DNA of 64,000 nucleotides, taken from the NCBI GenBank assembly GCA_036898135.1, contig CM072512.1, positions 14,697,517-14,761,516 of the forward strand, read 5' to 3'. The notes beneath the pieces were generated by a model, which saw only the letters and a program-made list of their open reading frames with translations, had not been told where the DNA came from and did no database searches. Each line of letters opens with the position of its first letter. Within the stretch, counting starts at the first letter, position 1. The translations under genes were made by a program, and so were the position numbers. This stretch comes from Oncomelania hupensis. Taxonomy: Eukaryota > Mollusca > Gastropoda > Littorinimorpha > Pomatiopsidae. Positions 55,355 through 64,000 of this stretch are shown here, in pieces.

Positions 55355-55605
55355 CACGGACTTGAAAGATCCTGACGCTCGTGTCCTAGACGGCGGAATG
55401 CATGCCAACAACACAAGTGTAGCCAGCAAGCAAGCAAGTCCTTTCACCCAGGACATGATTGTCCTCAGTTGTCTACAGCGACAGACGGTGCGCCTAGATC
55501 GGCAAAGGGACGTCTCGGGCTGCTTGAGTTGAGATCCTGTATCGGCCAGCGCCTTGAGCAGCTCTTGAGCTGGAAAAGCGCTATATAAAAAATAATAATA
55601 AATAT
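55355..55605 (+). repeat. SINE family 3-like fragment with AT-rich tail
   Basis: Shares 'gatcctgacgctcgtgtcct' and 'gatcctgta' with the SINE at 20677-21117 and ends 'gagctggaaaagcgctatat' plus (ATA)n. The tRNA head is missing. Confidence 0.65.
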
Positions 55606-55680
55606 ATGAGAACGATAAAATAAAATAATAAATATGGCTTACTCACGTATTTCTTCTTATTTGGGTAATTCTTTTGTTTT

Positions 55681-56307
55681 TGTTACACTCCCTTTGATGG
55701 TGGTGTTTTCTATCAGTAGTAGATTCAGCCCCAATGCGTGAATTCTCCTGATGAGTGTAAGTTCGGATTCGATTATCCACGCAACCCCTTCAATCAGCAT
55801 ACAAGTCACTGAGTCTTCGTATGAAGTTTTCCACTTTTATTCAGCGCACATCAACATCTGCATACAATCGCCTTTTCACTTTTACAACAACACAACTTTT
55901 ACTTTCCAACTCACTATCAACCACCACCCACACACAGGGCATCCATTTTATAATTTTTCTCTCGATCGATATAACGTCAGAATGTTCCCGATGACGCTTT
56001 TCCACCAATCAAACTAAAGTTCGTCATCACTGACTTACGTCATACATCTTTCTATACATTCCAAGAACGTTCTCAAACTTCGACATTTCTCGGGAAATTT
56101 CTATCGACAGTAAACACGCAAATCTAGAAAATTCTCCAATAATATCGACTAACGAAAATTATCAACGTTATACAAAGCCTCTCCTAACAACAATGCAAAC
56201 TCAAATCAAAGGTAAATACACTCTATTATTGAATACTTTGCAAAGCGAAACGATTAGATCTATCGTGCTCGTTTCAGACATACTATCCTTCGCGTTTGAA
56301 CGTAACA
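55681..56307 (+). mobile_element. 627-bp solo LTR with perfect TSD
   Basis: TGTTACACTC ... GAACGTAACA with inverted ends TGTTAC/GTAACA and perfect 5-bp TSDs GTTTT (55676-55680, 56308-56312). It is homologous to the split LTR at 40036-43794. No internal coding sequence adjoins, so it is a product of LTR-LTR recombination. Confidence 0.9.
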
Positions 56308-56332
56308 GTTTTATTTGTGTGTATATTTTTTG

Positions 56333-56356
56333 CCTCTCTCTCTCTGTCTCTCTCTC

Positions 56357-56389
<33 letters not shown>

Positions 56390-56402
56390 GTTCTCTTTCT
56401 CT

Positions 56403-56456
<54 letters not shown>

Positions 56457-56460
56457 TCTC
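56333..56460. repeat. (CT)n microsatellite
   Basis: CT runs interrupted by GT and TTCTCTTTCTCTG steps. Confidence 0.95.
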
Positions 56461-57717
56461 ATTTTGCGGATTTTTGTGTTTCTTGTGTACGGTACAGTCT
56501 GGTAAATCCTTCTTTTTTTTCAAGAGTTATTGAGTTTGTAAGTAAAATGATCTTACAGCCTCTCTAACGCATCAACTAAACATTTCTGCCCACACAGTTG
56601 CAAGACAAAGCATACCCGCACACAAGATGATGATGTTTGTGACGTTATTGTAGGTCTGCCTCATTGGTCTATTCTTGATAGATCTCTGACACTCAATCAG
56701 CGTTAAAGGCCGCCTGGAAACTTGTCTTTTACTTGGGTGGGGGGGGGGGACATTAAACGTTCCTGTTCTTGTTCTAAATGCCATTTTCAAAAATATAAAT
56801 CTCGTTCTACGAGAGTTGTCAAATCTCCACTTATCATTTCAAAGTCGATGCTGATGTTCCATGGATCCGTGTGGTTGTGACACAATATCATACTAGCCTA
56901 CGTCAAAATATAGATAACTTATAGTGTAGTGGTGATGTAGTGCAGTGTTTTGTGTATAGTAAGTATTACATTGTATTTTCATTAAATATTATTGCATTGC
57001 ACTGTATTGTTTTGTAAAGAAATGTTAAGTTTTGGTCAAGCTCTTGAGCTGGAAGAGCACTATATAAGATAGATTAAATAAATAAATAAATATTTATTCT
57101 CGCTTCGGAGAGAAGAACCCCTTTCTTCTGTCCATTTCTCCAACTGCCACTTCAGTACATCTCTTGTTCATAATTATTAATTAACCTCTGTGTGTGTGCG
57201 CGTGTATGTTTGTTGTTGTTTTTTGTTCCGTAGAGGTTTTTTTTTTCGTTTGAGACATTTTTTGGGGGGGGGCGTCATTACCGCACAAAATACGGAAAAA
57301 AATGACAAATTAACACATTTTTTAAACAAATCACTGAAGTCAACATTATGACAAAATGAGTAGCCAACTACTTCACGCAATTTTTTTTAATCCGCCCCCC
57401 CCCCCACCCCCACGACGAAGACTTCCACAGCAGACGATTCAAGGAGGTGTCGGGAGTTGTCGCCCTTTAAAATCGCATGCACGCGCGTTGTACACATCCT
57501 CTATGTGAGCAAGTGAAACATGTCGCTGATCACCAAATTGGGACTCTCAAAATTTGCAAACGGATTCCTAAATTAAGATAAATCAGAGTCCCATGGACTC
57601 CGGTTTAATTTTGGGCGAGGGAACACTGCTAACATAACTAAATGATCATCAGTTAGACTTCGTGAGTTTAATTTGTTGGAGGCTTCATCATCCTTTGCCA
57701 GATAATCTGAAATCGAT

Positions 57718-57718
<1 letters not shown>
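56461..57718. other. No gene; one LINE tail
   Basis: A 3' tail 'caagctcttgagctggaaga' then 'gcactatataagataga' and (AATA)n lies at 57035-57092. Otherwise poly(C)/poly(G) runs and unique-looking sequence. Confidence 0.55.

Positions 57719-57785
<67 letters not shown>
57719..57785. repeat. (AAT)n microsatellite
   Basis: About 21 AAT units, followed on the plus strand by a minus-oriented L2/SINE-type tail remnant near 57855-57960. Confidence 0.9.
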
Positions 57786-57788
<3 letters not shown>

Positions 57789-58067
57789 TTTATTTTGTAC
57801 AGTATGTCTGATGGATACTAAAGAAATGCTAGATTTTATTATTTATTTTAAAATTATTAGCCTATATCGCTCTTTTTCCATCCCAAGAGCTAAAGGCGCG
57901 CACTTGTCGATGCAGGATACCAACTCAAAGTCTCTTAGCCATAGGGTACCAAAGTGCTGCCGTAAGCGCACTGTCTAACACCATATACAACTGAGCACAA
58001 GCCTGGAGAGCGTGGGTGGTGAGGCAGAGAGGCCTAGTGCTAGGTAAGTTGTTGGGGTAACTAACAT

Positions 58068-58795
58068 TATTGTATAATGCCACGAGACAGGTATTATTGT
58101 ATAATGCCACGAGACAGGCATTATTGTATAATGCCACGAGACAGACATTATTGTATAATGCCACGAGACAGGTATTATTGTATAATGCCACGAGACAGGT
58201 ATTATTGTATAATGCCACGAGACAGACATTATTGTATAATGCCACGAGACAGACATTATTGTATAATGCCATGAGACAGACATTATTGTATAATGCCACG
58301 AGACAGGTATTATTGTATAATGCCACGAGACATGCATTATTGTATAATGCCACGAGACAGACATTATTGTATAATGCCATGAGACAGACATTATTGTATA
58401 ATGCCACGAGACAGGCATTATTGTATAATGCCACGAGACAGGCATTATTGTATAATGCCATGAGACAGACATTATTGTATAATGCCACGAGACAGGCATT
58501 ATTGTATAATGCCACGAGACAGGCATTATTGTATAATGCCATGAGACAGACATTATTGTATAATGCCACGAGACAGGCATTATTGTATAATGCCACGAGA
58601 CAGGCATTATTGTATAATGCCATGAGACAGACATTATTGTATAATGCCATGAGACAGACATTATTGTATAATGCCATGAGACAGACATTATTGTATAATG
58701 CCACGGGCCAGACCGTATTGTATAATGCCATGAGACAGGCATTATTGTATAATGCCATGAGACAGACCGTATTGTATAATGCCATGAGATAGACA
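58068..58795. repeat. 27-bp minisatellite, about 27 units, with higher-order structure
   Basis: Unit 'ttattgtataatgccacgag' plus 'acaggca'. Units differ mainly at two sites: ccaCgag/ccaTgag and acaGgy/acaGac. Because 27 is a multiple of three, several frames are open for hundreds of codons on both strands. Units 13-21 form three copies of an 81-bp trimer. Confidence 0.97.
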
Positions 58796-58799
58796 GAAC

Positions 58800-59924
58800 A
58801 AAAAGAAATAACAGGCATTCAAGATCATTCATTGACAACATGCACACACTCTCACACACAAAACAAACTTCATTCAGTACTATAGGCCAGCGCATAACCA
58901 CACACACACACACTCCCTCTCTCTCTCTCTCTCTCTCTAATACACATACACACACGTAAAAGCAAAACCAAAGTCACACCAATGTAATTTGACAAGGTAC
59001 GTTTTATTACAACTGGATTAAATCGGTAACAAAAAGCATTCCAGATGCATTATTTATACAATGACCAATGAATAAAATTTACTCGCACAATGAGAAAGCA
59101 TGAAAACTGAAAACCGAAATGAAGAACGCGAGCTGCAAAACGATTCTTAACATCCATCCTAAAGTCATGAAAGCAGCATTCGCATTGTATAATAGTTTCA
59201 TCACAAAATGAAATTAAATTGTTTTTAAAGCTGCAATTAAAATTAAATGTGAAATCAGTTCTGAAAACAAAATGTTTGCTCAGACAAAAGCGTCCAGGAG
59301 GCCGGCATATCTTTCGGAAATACAATTGTAACGACGTCAGAATATAGGAAAGTGCTATAACTATTACATTCTAAATGTTCTTGTATGGTTAGTCACAAAC
59401 GTCAGGTTGTCTTCGCATCACAGAAAAACCAATTAGCTGAAGTTCAAGACGAACTCAGTTCCTTATTGACCTGTAGGCGTTAGTCACAAAAGTCACGAAA
59501 ACGGTACTTCCTCAAATAAACATAAGTTAAAAAAACAACATAAGCTGAAGTTAACGTAAAATTAATTCCTAAAGCAACTTGTGTTGTTACCAGCTTGCCA
59601 TAAACGCAAAGTAAGAATTAATTCGTCACCAATTATTTTTTTTAAACTGCCAGAGTGAAATAAACCCCTTTAAACATCCTATATGCTTAACAAGTCAAAT
59701 GAAAACAATCGAGAATTAAAGCAATTGTAATCTCATAAAAATTTTACAAAAAAAAATTTCGAAGCTGCCATTAAAACTTTAAAGTTGACTTTAATTCTCT
59801 CAACATTAAGTATGGATAGCTAGAAAGCAAAAACAGCCTAATGAAAGCAGTACTTTGCTGTATAGTTTCGTCGCACGAAAATTGTAAAAAAACCATAAGC
59901 TCAATTAAATAGCTATTCATTGCT
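58800..59924. other. No recognisable gene
   Basis: Short (AC)n and (CT)n runs near 58895-58940. Two minus-strand frames (59050-59325, 59771-59965) share a CDETI-like word and may be diverged copies of a non-coding repeat. No domain was recognised. Confidence 0.45.
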
Positions 59925-60514
59925 TTCAGGGTCCATCGGTCTGCAAATAACCGAATCAGGACCACAAAATCAGGACCACAAGATGGTTGAAAGAAGACTC
60001 ACCCTCTCACCCCTGATCCGTATAAAAGGCCTGCTGAAACAACCCTAGTGGTAACACTGAAGGCACTCTACCAGCCGGTCAATTTACAATGAAGGCTCCC
60101 CATGCAGGGGACGCTGAGGCTATACTCTAATTTATCGAACCCCCGTTTACAAAAACAAAATAAAATACAAACATCATTATAAAATATCAACAAAACACAT
60201 ACATATAAAATGCCTAAATTTCTAAATAGTAATATCATATGAAGCTCTAGTGACTATTTGGCAGAAAGCATCCAATATTCCCAAGCTGACCCAACAGACC
60301 CTATACACAAATGAGGAGTTTTGGAAGAGTTTTCAAGAAAAAAGGTAGGTGACTGGTTTAGCGAAGAAGAAGATAGTATAGTAGGTTGATAGAACAGAGT
60401 CAGAATGAGAAAGAACAAAGGAGAAAGACAGCGACAATGGAAACTTAAAGCCCTACATTTCCAGAAAGTGGGGATACTATTCATACAGAAACCTCCGGGC
60501 CCCCTCACGCTGGG
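59925..60514 (-). mobile_element. R600 retroposon, copy 9
   Basis: Minus orientation, second subfamily (3' end 'gcagaccgatggaccctgaa'). The R600 core ('ataaattagagtatagcctc', 'aacgggggttcgata') and start (near 60490-60514) are present. No convincing TSD. Confidence 0.82.
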
Positions 60515-63500
60515 TATCGTCTATAATAATGAACATACTGTCTACCTTTATCAAAGATTTGGGGAAGAAAAAGTATCCTCACATTCACTTTTGAATTTCA
60601 ATAACATGTTTGTTTTTTAAAATGATCTTTACAATATATGTTAAAAACACTAGAGCGCTGCAATTTCTACCATTTTAAAAATAAAGACTCGCAACTACAA
60701 ACCAAGGTGCGCTTTATCTAACACAGCATCTCTACCTTCTTCGCCCCAAGAACAGGAACAAAGTCGTGAAAACGCGTGAAGAGTTTAAAATTGAATGGGA
60801 CACTCAAACGTAAAACAAGGAAACATTCCACCCACCCCTCCTCGTCTCCGCGTTTTGCAGTCTTTCGAAAGAAATTGGGACCTGCAATCAACATTCTTTG
60901 GTCCTTGCGATAAAATTATTATGGTGGGAGGGTATGGGAGAAAACCACAGACAGTGACAAAACAAATCCCCAGAAACGAGCGCATAAAATGATAAATTGT
61001 GATGACCTAACTTTTGTGTTTTGTTTTCAAAATATTAAAACAAACAACAACATAAACAAAGCAATACATTAATGGCGGTTTTGAAAAGAAACTTACTTCC
61101 ATCAACAACATGTAATAATTGCCTCGAAGACTGTAGAACTGTTATGACATTAACATTGTAAACGCGTGGATTGAAAATCTAGCCTTTTTTGTAAAACTGT
61201 AACTGTTGTTCGCAAATGATTTTGCAAGAAATCTAAATAGCAAACGCATTTTTAAAAAATCATGTTTGATGCTTCAAGCGAATCCCAGTTCTGACACCAA
61301 ACTAATGTTGATAAATTCCCTGTTATTACAATTGCACAATAACAAGAAAACGTAATGTACAACGCGTGAAATTCAGATGAGATCTATAATGCAATAATAC
61401 AAATAAGCTGCCCAGACAAGGAACAGCTTATATTATTCACACGCAAAAATTTAAAAGAAAAGCGTAAAATTAGAAACAGTTAAATGTAATTTACAAAATA
61501 ATTATCCTTGAATCGTTGATTTCCAGTATTGGTTTGAGCGACAGGCATTCTAATTCACTTGCTGAAACGATTCGCTAAACACAAACTAGAACACGGACAA
61601 GGCTAATTTTTGCTTATAATGAATTCATTAATTGTTCCATGCAATGCATAAACAAAACAACGCGAATTTAAATATGTAACATACAGGCAATGTGGTGTTC
61701 AAACAGTTTTCACTTTGAACACATTCAAATATATAATTATAAAGACAAAGCAAAACTGAGAAATGCAAAGTTATGTTGTTTTTTCTTCATCATAAACTGA
61801 AATAAAGGCACAGAAAGAGGAAAACATTTTAGCAAAGGTTAAGAGACAACCAACATCACTTTTTCTGCTTCAATATGAAAACAAAAAGATGTATTTGGGT
61901 GGGAGTTAAGCATGTGGGTGAAAACAAACTGGTAACAGATAATGCACATAAAATGTGAATAATAATCAAAGCATGCATTCTAATGATCACTACTCAATTA
62001 CAATGACAAGACCAAGGCACAGCCGAAGTTCAAAGAACGCGGGAAAGGTACATCCTGTTTTACAACACTACATGAACAATTCACATTCAACAAAAGCACT
62101 AATCACTGATTAGGATCTTTAACAAATGCGAAATAACGATGAACAATTCACATTCAACAAAAGCACTAATCACTGATTAGGATCTTTAACAAATGCGAAA
62201 TAACGAGCAGTATACAATTACCCAAATTATCTACAGTATTAACTTTAGCCAAGGCAATGCAGAAAACGTTAAGCTATAATTGATAACATACATCGAAGGT
62301 ACATTTACTTCATATTATATTATAGCTTATTCTCAACTTGTCACTATCCATTCATCTGCCCGCAGATTTCAGAAACGCTCCACATGACCATGGGACTGTC
62401 AATACAAACGGTAAGCTATCTGCAGAAAGAAATATGATGATCATAATGATACTGCCTTAAATGGACTGAAAGACTCACAGTTACCTCACAAGACAAGCTG
62501 ATCAACAGAAGAAGGAATTGCAGCTTACATGTAGATGAATTTCATCTACGATTCTACGAAATTGTTTGTTTTCTTCAAAGAGAAAAAAGGAAAATAAAGA
62601 CTTATTCCTTTTTTTTTTCAACGAGAAAGATTAAAGGGCTGACTTATTCAAAGAAAACTGTTGACCAAAATTCTTTAGTTAGAAATGTCATCTGCTTGAC
62701 AGCCCCAGTCAAAAGCCATCTTCATCACTGCATGTACAAAGCAGTTATCTTCACATCCCGATTTTTGAAAGATACCCAGCTGTTGAGATAGTAATTTCAT
62801 CACAAATAATACATTATTTTCAGCCATCCAAGAGCGATATATGCAAAACAAGCAAATTCGAGACAGTTTTTAAACCACACGTTTCTGTTCTTGCACACCA
62901 CTACGTGTACATGTTTCAATCAATACAGCGTGAAGTATTCACAGTAACGTGGCATAATGTAAATCTTAAACAAGATACACTGCAAGAAGAATGTCACACA
63001 AAACACAAAATTCGTAAAAATAAAAACGAATGATATCGAACATATACAGATGCAAGGGAAATCGTTGGTCCCTAGAAGTTTCTAACCATAATAAAAACAT
63101 TTTCTTCCTACTATGAAATAATAAATTGTAATAAAAATCGGTTTGGGATAAATTAATTTAAACCCAACAAACATTAATTTTAAACCGAAACGTATTATAA
63201 TAACAAGACTTGAAAACTAAAGCAGACGACTTATTCGAATTCCGGTATGTTTTACATTCTGCCTAATTTCCATTATTTGTAAAGATGTACATGTTCACAC
63301 GTAACGAAATGGCAAACATGCATTATTCAATAGATAAGTATTCAAGAAAAGGGAAATGGTCCGAGGAGTCACCCTGCGGCGCAGTCATAGGATTTTCCAC
63401 ACAATGTCCACACACTAGTCCTTTGTTTTCTTTGCACCAGGTCATGCCACCAATACTTTTACATAAATGTTAAATCTTCTGTTCACATTGGAACGCTTGA

Positions 63501-63999
63501 ATTTCGCATACCCCACTGAGATTGCAGTGTAGGTCAAACGCCTTTGTGAGATCGGACATTCAGTGTTCCTTGTCAGGCATAATGCAGAGGACCCTTTAAA
63601 TTAACATTATTATGCCTGTAGATGATTACGGCTAACATTAACCATGCGCGCGCAGTTGAGATCTAACAGAATTCCAAGTTGAGATTACAACAGAGTCCCA
63701 GAATGAAGACTCCTGTAAATCAGCCTTGTTTGGACTCGTTTTCATTCAAAGTTATTCAGCTCTAATGTCACGTGTTAATACTGTTTGCATTTTACCTGTA
63801 AGCAAAGTTACGATATTGTTTACGGTATAGCAGTGTCTGTACCTGCTGTGGTTAATGTTTAATGCCGCTTTTTAACGAAACAGCTTGGAAGTAGACACAG
63901 TTCAATGCCAGCTCGTTGAGTCTGAGGAAGAAACTAATGTTTGCTATCAAACGTCTGTTAAAATTGTTTCTTGACAAACGAAATTATTGTTCATTCACT
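60515..63999. other. AT-rich stretch without recognisable genes
   Basis: Apart from the 67-bp tandem duplication I see only short frames without motifs. Uniform base composition and lack of repeats would fit intron, intergenic or long 3' UTR sequence of a host gene outside the window. Confidence 0.45.
62072..62205. repeat. Perfect 67-bp tandem duplication
   Basis: Two adjacent identical units (62072-62138, 62139-62205) begin 'atgaacaattcacattcaac' and end 'aaatgcgaaataacg'. Confidence 0.97.
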
Positions 64000-64000
64000 A

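Noticed and set aside
58068..58795. CRISPR-like array
   Set aside because: The 27-bp units are contiguous with no unique spacers, in a eukaryotic context.
57925..58955. Long open frames on both strands
   Set aside because: They are translations of a 27-bp minisatellite; unit length is a multiple of three, so frames stay open without selection.
63285..63473. 62-codon open frame
   Set aside because: Short, without a motif or splice context; likely chance.

Overview
The window looks like nuclear DNA of an animal, most likely a mollusc and probably a gastropod. The evidence is indirect: AT-rich non-coding sequence, very many microsatellites, and invertebrate-type transposable elements (APE-type LINEs with a 2A peptide, tRNA- and 5S-derived SINEs, a Gmr1-like Ty3/gypsy element). 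I find no complete host protein-coding gene. The only hint of one is an exon-like block near 41.0-41.3 kb with plausible splice sites. Nearly all recognisable coding sequence belongs to mobile elements.

0-21 kb: a mosaic of old LINE 3' ends and SINEs. One endonuclease/RT LINE family occurs four times (1-690 minus, 9117-9287 minus, 12197-12295 plus, 12925-13480 plus). The last copy sits inside a SINE whose head joins a tRNA-like A box to the 3' half of 5S rRNA. Both insertions keep target-site duplications (TSDs). L2-like and jockey-like RT relics, three tRNA-derived SINE families and the first copies of a ~0.6 kb retroposon (called R600 here) fill the rest.

21.5-26.9 kb: an apparently full-length ~5.2 kb LINE on the minus strand, inserted in a (GA)n microsatellite. 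ORF1 has a hydrophobic leader, a 2A motif (GDVELNPGP), a coiled coil and an RRM-like region. ORF2 has an endonuclease, an RT and a C-terminal zinc motif. The ORF junction is unusual: UAAUG overlap, ORF2 in the same frame as ORF1, and no AUG in ORF2 for about 220 codons.

29.9-37.8 kb: a young LTR retrotransposon on the minus strand with 1576/1578 bp LTRs, GTAAC TSDs, PBS and PPT. It encodes Gag-protease-integrase in one frame. RT and most of RNase H are missing; an out-of-frame scrap of the RNase H C-terminus survives after the deletion point. The order protease-integrase-(RNase H scrap) fits the Gmr1 lineage, in which integrase precedes RT.

38-57 kb: a 682 bp TIR element, polypyrimidine satellites, an LTR split by a 5'-truncated Rex1-like LINE, many R600 copies, a probable 1.87 kb solo LTR with ends like those of the Gmr1-like element, a 627 bp solo LTR with a perfect TSD, and dense microsatellites. 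57-64 kb: a 27-bp minisatellite with 81-bp higher-order structure, one more R600 copy, and AT-rich sequence without recognisable genes.

All family assignments come from reading motifs and comparing copies by eye. No database or alignment program was used.
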